Of a stretch of 25,661 nt of DNA, positions 5,828 to 13,616 are shown piece after piece. The DNA lies in assembly GCF_938030815.1 (NCBI RefSeq), contig NZ_CALHII010000285.1, positions 1 to 25,661 on the forward strand, written 5' to 3'. Under the pieces are notes generated by a model that saw only the letters and a list, made by a program, of their open reading frames with translations, did no database searches and was not told the DNA's origin. The first letter of the stretch is position 1, and each line of letters begins with the position of its first letter. This DNA is from an uncultured Campylobacter sp. Lineage in GTDB: Bacteria > Campylobacterota > Campylobacteria > Campylobacterales > Campylobacteraceae. The translations under genes and the position numbers were made by a program.

Positions 5828-7600
5828 TTAATAATCAAAAATATTCGGATCGATCACCAGCGCGCGGTAGGCTACGTCGTCTCTAGACGCCGACTCCACG
5901 TCCATTTCAAATTTAATGTCGTTTGTTTTCGGATCGATCTCCACGAGCACCATTTTGATCGTCTTATCGGGCTTTAGCAGATAGACATTCGAGCTTGAGA
6001 TGAAGTAGGTGCTTTTATCCTTTTGCCACTCCACGACGCTCGTAACCGCGCTATAGAAGTCAAATCCGCGCTCCTTGCCAAACTCCCACGTCTGCTCGAC
6101 GGTGCCTTTTTGCTCGTCGATCTTGTACTCGACCGCGCGAGAGTATTTTTGCTCTTTTAGCGCAGGCTGTTCCATGCCGCGGCCGTCGCCGTTGTCAAAT
6201 ACGCTGATGTGCTTGACGGAGCCCTTGTTGTCGTAGCGCGGAGTGAGCCACGCGGTGTGCTGCGTCCACGACCAGTCGAAATCGCCCTCGCATTTTGAGT
6301 TTTCGCACTTGATTTTGTTACCGTTTTTATCCACAGGCACTAGCACTTTTTCTTTAAAGTCCGCGCTCCAGCCCTCAGGCGATGCGAGGATCCATTTTAC
6401 CTTTTTGTCGCGACCGATCTTAACTATGCCTTGGTGGCGAAGCGAAAGGATGATGCCATCGTCGCTAGGGTCATATGAGATGGAATTTACGTGCGCCCAG
6501 TTGCGTCCCGTGCCGGTCGAGGTCACGTCGCCGAATGGCAGATCGTCGCTTATTTTGATCTCTTTGGCGTCCATGTCGATATTTAGGCACACGGCGCGAG
6601 CGTCAAGAGCCTTGATGAGGTTGCTGCGGTAAACGTTTTTGCCGAAAATTTCATTCAGATCCCACTCGTCCACGACCTTACCGCTGCCGTCCACTTCGAT
6701 GATGTGATCTCTGATTGTGTGCGAGATCCTGCCGTCTGCGTGGTGGTAGTTATATTTACCGACGCGAAGCAGCAAGTGATCATTCTTTAGCGGCATCACC
6801 TCGTGGCTAAAGTCGATGTAGCCGCGCGGCAGCTCGCGATTATACACCTCCTTGCCCATCATATCGTAGCGCATATATCGCTGCGCCATGCCCCAGCTCA
6901 GATCGCCGTTTGGCAGCTGATGAAAGCCCATCATCATGCCGCCGTCCATCACTCTGCGCTCGCTGCGGTCGTAAAATTTCTGATAGTCCAGATACCATCT
7001 GACCTCGCCCTGCGTATCGACGACGAAATTTTCAGTGAAGTCGTTCCAGCTAGCAGCACCGCCGTTTTTCCAATCAAGCGGCTTATAGACGCTCGTGATC
7101 GTGTTATTGATGAGATAGAGCCTATTTTTAAACGCAGGATCGACCTTTTTAACCTTCATCTTTTGCATATGGCTAAATCTATAATCGCGGCTATACGTCA
7201 CGATCGGCTGAGCGTAAATTTTATACTTTTCGACCTTCTTTTCGCCGTTAAAAACGTAGCTTACTTCGACCTCGTTTAGATAGTCCGGATACAGCCCCCA
7301 GATCGGCACGCCGTCGTGCGTCAGCAGCGCATGCTCGGAGACGTTATAGGCGATGTCGATACCGCCGCCCGGTTTACCCAGCACCCGCACGTGGATATCC
7401 TTGATGTCCTTGCCCGCCCTATCGATAACGGCGGTCAGCGGCGCCACGTCGTATGGGTTGATAAACACCGAGCCAAGCTCGCCCTGGGTTTTTACCTGAT
7501 GCGCCAAAACGCCTGCACTCGCAGTCTGCGGCACCGCTATAAACGCGCCGCCTGCTAAGGCCGCAGCCAAAACGATAGAACCGAAAAAATTCTTACGCAT
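5828..7600 (-). CDS. assT: Periplasmic arylsulfate sulfotransferase
   Basis: AssT moves a sulfuryl group from one phenolic sulfate to another phenol in the periplasm, through a sulfohistidine intermediate and without PAPS. The 590-residue product has a signal peptide (1-29, TASA) and a beta-propeller body. The catalytic His is H448 in WSWTQHTAW. The other active-site residues are H266 (FSHEV), H370 (NWAHVN) and R388 (SLRHQG); the 104- and 18-residue spacings equal those of H252, H356 and R374 in the E. coli enzyme as I recall it. C432 and C437 (KCENSKC) match the structural disulfide that DsbL/DsbI makes in E. coli. dsbI, a broken dsbL and an intact DsbA paralogue all lie within 7 kb. The gene is called astA in some Campylobacter. 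AAAGGAG precedes the ATG. Confidence 0.93.
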   Translation of the reverse strand: MRKNFFGSIVLAAALAGGAFIAVPQTASAGVLAHQVKTQGELGSVFINPYDVAPLTAVIDRAGKDIKDIHVRVLGKPGGGIDIAYNVSEHALLTHDGVPIWGLYPDYLNEVEVSYVFNGEKKVEKYKIYAQPIVTYSRDYRFSHMQKMKVKKVDPAFKNRLYLINNTITSVYKPLDWKNGGAASWNDFTENFVVDTQGEVRWYLDYQKFYDRSERRVMDGGMMMGFHQLPNGDLSWGMAQRYMRYDMMGKEVYNRELPRGYIDFSHEVMPLKNDHLLLRVGKYNYHHADGRISHTIRDHIIEVDGSGKVVDEWDLNEIFGKNVYRSNLIKALDARAVCLNIDMDAKEIKISDDLPFGDVTSTGTGRNWAHVNSISYDPSDDGIILSLRHQGIVKIGRDKKVKWILASPEGWSADFKEKVLVPVDKNGNKIKCENSKCEGDFDWSWTQHTAWLTPRYDNKGSVKHISVFDNGDGRGMEQPALKEQKYSRAVEYKIDEQKGTVEQTWEFGKERGFDFYSAVTSVVEWQKDKSTYFISSSNVYLLKPDKTIKMVLVEIDPKTNDIKFEMDVESASRDDVAYRALVIDPNIFDY

Positions 7601-7750
7601 ATTCGCTCCTTTTGGGTAAATTTATCAAATTTTACTACTACCGAATCACATAATAATCATACTAGCTTTAAATCAAATTTAAAGTTAAATTCTAATATAT
7701 CTACTTAAATTTTAGAACGCAAGCGAGACGGGTAACAGTCTAAAATTTGA

Positions 7751-7756
7751 TATAAT
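7751..7756 (+). promoter_or_regulatory. -10 box for the tautomerase gene
   Basis: TATAAT (in TTTGATATAATTAG) lies 33 bases before the ATG at 7789. AAGGAG at 7778-7783 is a clear ribosome binding site. The 188-base gap to assT must also hold the divergent assT promoter; I see only weak -10-like TATTAT candidates for it. Confidence 0.55.
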
Positions 7757-7788
7757 TAGCCCTGCTTTATCAAATTTAAGGAGAGAAA

Positions 7789-7998
7789 ATGCCATTCGTA
7801 AATATAAAAGTAGCCGCTCCGGAGCCTACAAAAGAGCAAAAAAAGCAAATCATCGCCGAGATTACGGACACGCTAGCGCGCGTATTAGGCAAAGACCCAG
7901 CCGCAATACTCGTGATGATCGAAACGCTCAGTATGGACAGCATCGGTAAAAGCGGTCTAAGTCTTGAGGAGATCAAACAAAATAAAGAGAAAAAATGA
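7789..7998 (+). CDS. 4-oxalocrotonate tautomerase-family protein
   Basis: At 69 residues this is the size of a tautomerase subunit. It begins MPFVNIKV, so removal of Met would expose the catalytic Pro1 used by this family to shift protons between enol and keto forms. The layout strand (PFVNIKV), helix (TKEQKKQIIAEITDTLARVLG), strand (ILVMIETL) and tail follows the beta-alpha-beta fold, and the MDSIGKSG segment resembles the DmpI-like branch. Such proteins work as cytoplasmic oligomers. The substrate is unknown; no aromatic-degradation genes are nearby, so a true 4-oxalocrotonate role is unlikely. It converges closely with the SDR-like gene, 23 bases apart. Confidence 0.85.
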   Translation: MPFVNIKVAAPEPTKEQKKQIIAEITDTLARVLGKDPAAILVMIETLSMDSIGKSGLSLEEIKQNKEKK

Positions 7999-8021
7999 GC
8001 GAATTTTTATAGGATTTTGAG

Positions 8022-8606
8022 CTAAAAATCACGCTCGTAGCGGGCGATACTTGCGCCGCTAAGCGGTCTAAATTTACCGAACGCACAGGCGGGCAGCAGT
8101 TTAAAAACCGCCGCCGCAAGCCGCTCTAGCAGGCGAGTATCCGATCTCTCGCCCAAGATTGTCGGCGGACGGACGATCTGAAGGCTGTCAAAGCCGAGCT
8201 CGCTCACGCGCCGCTCGATACGCCCTTTGGCACGCAGATAAAAGCTTGGCGAACCTTCGCTCGCACCCGGAGATGATACGAGCACGAAGTGCCGCACGCC
8301 CGCTGCTTTACCCCACTTCGCCGCTGCATAGACGTAGTCCACGTCCACGCGTAAAAACGCCTCGCGCGAGCCCGCCTGCTTCATCGTCGTGCCCAGCGCG
8401 CAAAAAAATTCGTCAAATTTATGCGGCGCGATATCCGAGATACCCTCAAAATCAATGATCCGCGCGCGAAGCTTAGGGTGGCAAAAGCCTATCTCGCGGC
8501 GCATCCACGCCTCTACCTCATCGTAACCGGGACTCTCGCAAAGCTCGCGCACCAGTTCCCTGCCTACGACGCCCGTAGCGCCCAGCACCAAGGCGGATTT
8601 TCCCAT
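8022..8606 (-). CDS. Atypical SDR NAD(P)-binding oxidoreductase
   Basis: The 194-residue protein opens with a Rossmann fold (ALVLGATGVVGRELV, GxxGxxG), has CALGTTMKQAGS after the fourth strand, FVLVSSPGAS, then YLRAKGRIERRV (YxxxK) and IVRPPTILGER. This order is that of the TIP30/HTATIP2-like group of NAD-dependent epimerase/dehydratase relatives, whose substrates are mostly unknown. AAGGAG stands a few bases before the ATG. The C-terminus stops at SGASIARYERDF, perhaps 15-20 residues short of relatives, where a last helix would be expected. This may be natural or a late frameshift. No operon partner is present on this strand. Confidence 0.8.
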   Translation of the reverse strand: MGKSALVLGATGVVGRELVRELCESPGYDEVEAWMRREIGFCHPKLRARIIDFEGISDIAPHKFDEFFCALGTTMKQAGSREAFLRVDVDYVYAAAKWGKAAGVRHFVLVSSPGASEGSPSFYLRAKGRIERRVSELGFDSLQIVRPPTILGERSDTRLLERLAAAVFKLLPACAFGKFRPLSGASIARYERDF

Positions 8607-8722
8607 TTTCGCTCCTTAAATTTCTTTAAATTTTAGCGCGCTTTACAGTCAAATTTAACTCCGGCGCTACGTTACTCAAATTTTACGCGCATATCGTCTG
8701 TGCGACGCATAATGCATAAATT

Positions 8723-8905
8723 TTAGCGTTTACCTGCGTAGTCAAATCGCGCAGCTTGCAGGCTAAACTCGAAGCTATTTCGATCCACCGCGCCCACGCA
8801 TGCATCGCTATCATAAAGCGTGAGCAGAAATTCCACTACCTCCTCACTACAATGGTACCGCACAAAAGCCGCGTCGTAGTCGTAGCCCGCATCATCCGTC
8901 GCCAC
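8723..8905 (-). CDS. Uncertain small ORF (GTG start), unknown function
   Basis: A minus-strand frame is open from 8962 down to the stop at 8723-8725. With a GTG start at 8905 it gives 60 acidic residues, including VVEFLLTLYDSD and FEFSLQAARFDY. Composition looks protein-like (mixed polar and aromatic residues, no long runs), but there is no ATG, no good ribosome binding site and no family I know. It could be a small gene, the remains of a longer one, or chance. It fills most of the 390-base gap between the SDR-like gene and pepT, which otherwise shows nothing. Confidence 0.2.
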   Translation of the reverse strand: MATDDAGYDYDAAFVRYHCSEEVVEFLLTLYDSDACVGAVDRNSFEFSLQAARFDYAGKR

Positions 8906-8996
8906 GGGACCAAAAATTCTGTCCTGCAGAATAAAATTTCGCGGCGGAATGAACGAGCTAAATTAAAATCTGCGCGCGGAGCAGAAAGCGCCCTAG

Positions 8997-10229
8997 CTAA
9001 GCTTGCGCCGCCGCTAGCGTTATAATCTGCTTAACCACCTCGCTCGCCGCTTTTAAAGAGCCTACGGGCAGATACTCGTAGATCGAGTGGAAATTGTGCC
9101 CGCCGGTGAAGAGGTTCGGGCACGGCAGCCCCTTTGCGGAGATGACGGCGCCGTCGTAGCCGCCTCGCATAGGCTTGATCTTGGGCTCGATGTTTAGGCT
9201 TTTAAAGGCCTGCTTCGCAAAGTGAATTGCTGGCGCGTCGTCGTTTTTCAAAAAGTTATAGACGTTTTTATAGCGGTCGTTTAGCGAAATTTCGATCCGA
9301 TCGCCCCAGATCGCGCGAAGCCCGTCCGCAGTTTTTTGCAAAAATTCCATACGCTGCTCGTATCTTTTCTCGTCAAATTCCCTCACGTCGATCTTTAGGA
9401 CAGTTTTTGCGCTATTGCCGCTAAGCTCCTTGACCCAAAAATAGCCCTCCTTGCCCTCTGTGTATTCGGGCGCCTCGCCCGCGGGCAGCAGCGAGATAAA
9501 CTTGTGCGCCAAAAGTAAGGAATTTACGAGTTTGCCCTTGGCGTTCATCGGATGAGCGGACTGGCCTTTGAAGGTAGCGACGCAATCGCCCGCGTTCCAA
9601 TTCTCGTAGATAAACTCGCCGATGCCGCAGCAATCAAGGCAATAGCCGAAGTCTGCGCCTACCTCGCTTACATCCAGCGCCTTTGCGCCTAGCAAGCCCT
9701 GCTCCTCGTCCGGCACGAAGCAAGCGATTATCTCGCCGTGTTTGATCTGCGAATTTTGGACGAAAAATTCCAGCGCATTCACGATCGCTGCGATCGCCGC
9801 CTTATCGTCGGCGCCTAGCAAGCTGGTGCCGTCCGTTACGATGATCTCATCTGCTTTGTAATCGTGCAGCTCCTCATTTTCGCTCTCTTTAAGATAGATC
9901 TCTAGCTCTTTATTCAAGCAAATATCGCCGCCTTCGTATCTTACGATTTGAGCCTTAGTGTCGCCCGTCTGCTCGGCACTGGTATCAAGGTGAGCGAAAA
10001 ACGCTACTCTCGCAGCGGGCGAGTTTAAATTTGAGGGAATTTTAGCGATCAAAATCGACCTCTCGCTGAGGCTGATATTTTGGATGCCCAGAGCTTCGAG
10101 CTCGCTTTTTATGAGCTCTGCAAGCTCAAGCTCCTTGGGGTTTGAGGGCATTATGCCCGCTGCACCCGCGACCCTATTCGTGGTAGTGTTAATTTTGGTG
10201 TAGTTTAAAAACCTCTGCACGATATCCAC
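8997..10229 (-). CDS. pepT: Peptidase T (tripeptide aminopeptidase)
   Basis: PepT is a cytoplasmic M20B metallopeptidase that removes the N-terminal residue from tripeptides. At 410 residues it has the family length. Zinc ligands and catalytic residues are visible: H80 and D82 (FAHLDTSAE), D141/D142 (LLGADDKAA), E175/E176 (VPDEEQG) and H378/H381 (GGHNFHS), with the family's NAGDCVATFKGQSAHP and MRGGYDGAVIS segments. The start codon is GTG, with AAAAGG before it that overlaps the end of the upstream gene. It is last in a five-gene minus-strand operon, 11 bases after the carrier gene. Confidence 0.95.
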   Translation of the reverse strand: MDIVQRFLNYTKINTTTNRVAGAAGIMPSNPKELELAELIKSELEALGIQNISLSERSILIAKIPSNLNSPAARVAFFAHLDTSAEQTGDTKAQIVRYEGGDICLNKELEIYLKESENEELHDYKADEIIVTDGTSLLGADDKAAIAAIVNALEFFVQNSQIKHGEIIACFVPDEEQGLLGAKALDVSEVGADFGYCLDCCGIGEFIYENWNAGDCVATFKGQSAHPMNAKGKLVNSLLLAHKFISLLPAGEAPEYTEGKEGYFWVKELSGNSAKTVLKIDVREFDEKRYEQRMEFLQKTADGLRAIWGDRIEISLNDRYKNVYNFLKNDDAPAIHFAKQAFKSLNIEPKIKPMRGGYDGAVISAKGLPCPNLFTGGHNFHSIYEYLPVGSLKAASEVVKQIITLAAAQA

Positions 10230-10240
10230 AAATGAGCCTT

Positions 10241-11569
10241 TTACAAAATGAAAAATGCGATGACGCAGACGGATAGAAACATACCTAAAGCCGTTCTTTT
10301 AGCGATCTGAATAGGGCTTACCATCGCAAGTCCCGCGCAAACGATGCAAGCGCCCGCGATCGGTGATGCGCTCCTGCCTAGCGCGCCGCTTATCGCAACC
10401 GCCATACCGAGTTTATCTTGTTCAAAGCCCAGCGCGTCCGCATGCACTGTCACGGCGGTGTTAAACGCCATCGACGCCGCATCTCCCGAGCCCGTTACGA
10501 TGCCCATAAAAAACGGCACGAAGGTTCCGCCGAATTTTACGTAGCCCTGCTCGTTCTTAAGCCACTCGATTACGAAATCGATCGCTCCGCACGCGCTAAG
10601 ACCCGCGACAAAGACGCCCGCTGCGATGATGATACCTATGATCTCGGCATATGCGCTACCCATTCCTTTGAAAAATTCCTTCGTAATTTTTTGAGGATCG
10701 GTTAGAGTAACGGCGATGGTGAGGATAGCGCCCAGTAGCATCGCTTCGGCGACGCCCATCTTCGTCCATTTTAGGAAAGAGACCTGATTTAGGCTCGTGC
10801 CGCCGATTACCAAGATCACTAGCGGCACTAACGGCATAAGCGCGTATAAGACGTTTATCTTTTGAGGCTGCGCGTCTAAATTTGAACCGTCGGCGGAATT
10901 TGCGCCGCCCTCCTTTTGTGCGAGATAATTCACCCCCTTGGTGTAGTCTTTGCAAACTATCGCCGTTATACTCATTATGATCAAAACCACGATCAAAGCG
11001 GTAATCGCGCTAGAAAACTGCACCCCGATAACGTCTTGAACCGTGTAGGATGGGTTGTGTGCCTTTACCATATCGGCGACAAATACGTTGTGCGCCGAGC
11101 CCGGGCTTAAAACGCTACCGAAAGTTCCCGCAAATACCGCAGCTCCCGCCATCTCCGGTTTAACGCCCGCAGCCATCATCACGGGGATCAGCGTAGCGCC
11201 GACCGCAGCCGAGCAGCCCGCAGCGGAGGGGATAGCGATATTGATAAAATATGTAAGCGCCACGACGATAGGGATCAATAAAAATCCGATATTTCCAAGA
11301 GGTCTGGTGAGTAAATTTACAAGAGCGCGGTCGCATTCGGTAAATTTCATCACGAAGGCAAAACCCATACTGGCGCAGATCGCCTTAATAAGACCTGCTT
11401 TAGTCATATACGAGGTAAAGGCGCCCAGCCCGTCCAGCGGCTTTAGACAAAGCACGCACAGCACCAAACCCACGCCTATAAGCACGGTTTTAGTATCCTT
11501 TTTCATGATCAGTAAAGCGACGACTGCGACGATGCCCGCAAGCGCCAAAAGCAACCTAAGTGTCTCCAC
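10241..11569 (-). CDS. DcuC-family C4-dicarboxylate or related anion carrier
   Basis: This 442-residue membrane protein has about 12 hydrophobic helices with a hydrophilic loop near 215-237. FINIAIPSAAGCSAAVGATLIPVM, FGSVLSPGSAHNVFVADM and VTGSGDAASMAF fit the DcuC family, which exchanges fumarate, succinate or aspartate across the inner membrane during anaerobic growth. It belongs to the wider ion-transporter group that also contains AbgT and YfcC. As it sits among four peptidase or amidase genes, it could instead carry a peptide, an N-acyl amino acid or an amino acid. The start is GTG with AAAGGAG close by. It lies between pepE (11 bases upstream) and pepT. Confidence 0.8.
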   Translation of the reverse strand: METLRLLLALAGIVAVVALLIMKKDTKTVLIGVGLVLCVLCLKPLDGLGAFTSYMTKAGLIKAICASMGFAFVMKFTECDRALVNLLTRPLGNIGFLLIPIVVALTYFINIAIPSAAGCSAAVGATLIPVMMAAGVKPEMAGAAVFAGTFGSVLSPGSAHNVFVADMVKAHNPSYTVQDVIGVQFSSAITALIVVLIIMSITAIVCKDYTKGVNYLAQKEGGANSADGSNLDAQPQKINVLYALMPLVPLVILVIGGTSLNQVSFLKWTKMGVAEAMLLGAILTIAVTLTDPQKITKEFFKGMGSAYAEIIGIIIAAGVFVAGLSACGAIDFVIEWLKNEQGYVKFGGTFVPFFMGIVTGSGDAASMAFNTAVTVHADALGFEQDKLGMAVAISGALGRSASPIAGACIVCAGLAMVSPIQIAKRTALGMFLSVCVIAFFIL

Positions 11570-11580
11570 GATAACTCCTT

Positions 11581-12279
11581 TTAAATTTTAAATTTACTTC
11601 CCACGGCGATGCGCGAGATCTCTTTTTTATACTCGAATTTTAGCACGTCCGCATGCCCCATCACTTCGCACTCGTTTCCGTTTATCAAAAACGCGCTGCC
11701 CTCGGGCATAGCATAGACGCTGTCGTTTTGATTGACGATCAAAAACTCCTCCAGCCGCTCCTCCCTGCTCTCGCCGTTGTGGTTTGAAATTTTACCGCTT
11801 ATGAAGTGCGGATTGATCTGGTGCGGAAAGATCCCCAGAGCTACCGGCGAGGGCGGGAAGACGATCGGCATGTCGTTGGTGGTCATCATCGTCTTGCCTG
11901 CGACGTTTGCGCCCGCAGACCAGCCGAAATACGGCGTGCCGCTATCCACGGCGTCTTTGATCGCGCCTAAAAGATCAAATTTATAAAGCTCATTTAGCAG
12001 CACGAAGGTATTGCCACCGCCGATGCAGATCGATTTGGCATTTTTAACGGCGGCTTTCATATCGGCAAATCGGTGGATCGATCTGATATTGTTGCTCTCC
12101 AAGCAGTCTGCGACCTTCTGCTCGTATTGTTCGTTCGTGCGCCTAACGCCCGCAAACGGAATGAATAAAATTTCATCCTCCCAAAGACCCCCTAAAAATT
12201 CTTTGATCCACCCCTTGCAGTGGTTCAGATAGCCGCTGTCTTTGTAACTGGAAGCGCTTAGAAGTAGTGCTCTTTTCAT
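11581..12279 (-). CDS. pepE: Peptidase E (alpha-aspartyl dipeptidase)
   Basis: PepE is a cytoplasmic serine peptidase (family S51) specific for dipeptides with N-terminal aspartate, releasing Asp. The 232-residue length is normal. The nucleophile is S121 in YFGWSAGAN, with H158 in INPHFISG and E193 in MPEGSA; SICIGGGNTFVLL is the family's glycine-rich segment. It is third in the operon, 10 bases after the abgA-like gene. Its product, aspartate, can be converted to fumarate and used as an electron acceptor, which suits the adjacent DcuC-type carrier and the asparaginase further on. Confidence 0.94.
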   Translation of the reverse strand: MKRALLLSASSYKDSGYLNHCKGWIKEFLGGLWEDEILFIPFAGVRRTNEQYEQKVADCLESNNIRSIHRFADMKAAVKNAKSICIGGGNTFVLLNELYKFDLLGAIKDAVDSGTPYFGWSAGANVAGKTMMTTNDMPIVFPPSPVALGIFPHQINPHFISGKISNHNGESREERLEEFLIVNQNDSVYAMPEGSAFLINGNECEVMGHADVLKFEYKKEISRIAVGSKFKI

Positions 12280-12289
12280 GCCGCTTTCC

Positions 12290-13606
12290 TTAAATTTTGC
12301 CGTTTAGCTTATACGCGCAGCGCAGATAAACGTCCACTCCCGCAAGCAGCGAGTCCTCATCGAAGTCAAATTTGGCGTTGTGATGTCCCGCCGCAAGTGT
12401 CGTACCTATCATCAAGTATCCGCTCTTGCCGCCCGCATCTTGCACCGAGCGCATAAAATGCGCGAAGTCCTCGCATGCACCGAAATTTAGCTCCCTTACG
12501 ATCTTGTCGTTATCGATAAACGGCGATGCCTTCGCCGCATCCTCGTAAAGCTGCGTGGTGGCCTCGTCGCTATCGCCGCCTGCGGTACCGCCCGTAACCT
12601 GCACATCGTAGCTGACGCCGTAAATTTTAGAAACGCCCTCCACTATGTCCATGCATTTGGCCTTCATAAACTCATTCAGCTCCGTGCTCTCGCCGCGAGT
12701 CTCGCACGCAAGATAGCCGTTAGGCGCGATGACGTTGCGTCCTTCGCCCGCGCGCAGCACGCCGACGTTGATACGCGTGACGCCGTCTGCGTGCCTCGTG
12801 ATGCCGTGCATATCAAGCGCCATCTCGGCTGCCGCGAGCAGAGCATTGGCTCCGTTTTGCGGCGCGCCCGCTGCGTGAGCGGACTTGCCTTGTAAGCTTA
12901 CGTCAAATTTAGTGGTCGCGAGCAGTTTTTTGGTGCCGCAGATGATGCCTCTCATGGTAGTCGCCTGAAAGCCGATATGACCGCCCAGCAGATAATCCAC
13001 GCCCTTGGTGACGCCTGCAGCCTCCATACCTACGGCGCCCCTGGTGCCCTCCTCGGCGGTTTGGAAGATAAATCTAAATTTACCGCTAAAATCATCTAAG
13101 CTCTGCGCGATCAGCTTTGCCAGAGCAAGCCCCATCGTGATATGCCCGTCGTGCCCGCACGCGTGCGTAATGCCGCTAATATCGGAGCTAAAGCCCTCCT
13201 TAAAAGGGCGGTGATCCGCATCCATGCTCTCGGTCACGTCCACGCCGTCTATGTCAAATCTAAAAGCGACCGTCTTGCCCGCGCGCCCCGTGTCGATCTG
13301 CGCCACTAGACCCGTTAGCCCATCCTCCATCGCATCAAGAAATTTTATCTGATCTGCGTTTAGAAGCTCTTTGGCGCGCTGCTTCGCCTTCTCGCAGGCA
13401 TCCTTGCTGCCTACGCCCTGCCTCGCTTCAGCTTTCACCACCTCACGACCGAGCTTTATCTCATAGCCCAGGCGCTGCATTCGATCTGCGATAACGGCAG
13501 TCGTAAAAAAGGTAAACCAGCCCGTTTCGGGATGCGAGTGGAAAAACCTGCGATCCCCGATCATCTCGCCTTTGAGCGCCTCTACTTTTTGTGCGATAGC
13601 ATCCAT
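12290..13606 (-). CDS. AbgA-like M20 amidohydrolase
   Basis: The 438-residue protein follows E. coli AbgA, subunit A of p-aminobenzoyl-glutamate hydrolase, over its whole length as I remember that sequence: RRFFHSHPETGW, LGREVV, GLTGLVAQIDTGR, THACGHDGHITMGL (metal ligands C150 and H152), QTAEEGTRGAVGM (E185/E186), ATTKFDVSLQGKSAHA and AAGHHNAKFDFDE. Such enzymes cleave an amide bond to release an amino acid. AbgA normally works with AbgB, and no AbgB or AbgT is beside it, so the real substrate may be another N-acyl amino acid or peptide. AAAGGAG precedes the ATG. It lies 10 bases after the M20C gene. Confidence 0.85.
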   Translation of the reverse strand: MDAIAQKVEALKGEMIGDRRFFHSHPETGWFTFFTTAVIADRMQRLGYEIKLGREVVKAEARQGVGSKDACEKAKQRAKELLNADQIKFLDAMEDGLTGLVAQIDTGRAGKTVAFRFDIDGVDVTESMDADHRPFKEGFSSDISGITHACGHDGHITMGLALAKLIAQSLDDFSGKFRFIFQTAEEGTRGAVGMEAAGVTKGVDYLLGGHIGFQATTMRGIICGTKKLLATTKFDVSLQGKSAHAAGAPQNGANALLAAAEMALDMHGITRHADGVTRINVGVLRAGEGRNVIAPNGYLACETRGESTELNEFMKAKCMDIVEGVSKIYGVSYDVQVTGGTAGGDSDEATTQLYEDAAKASPFIDNDKIVRELNFGACEDFAHFMRSVQDAGGKSGYLMIGTTLAAGHHNAKFDFDEDSLLAGVDVYLRCAYKLNGKI

Positions 13607-13616
13607 CTTCTCTCCT

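Noticed and set aside
6803..7279. Plus-strand frames opposite assT
   Set aside because: They are shadows; the minus-strand gene has all catalytic residues and a signal peptide.
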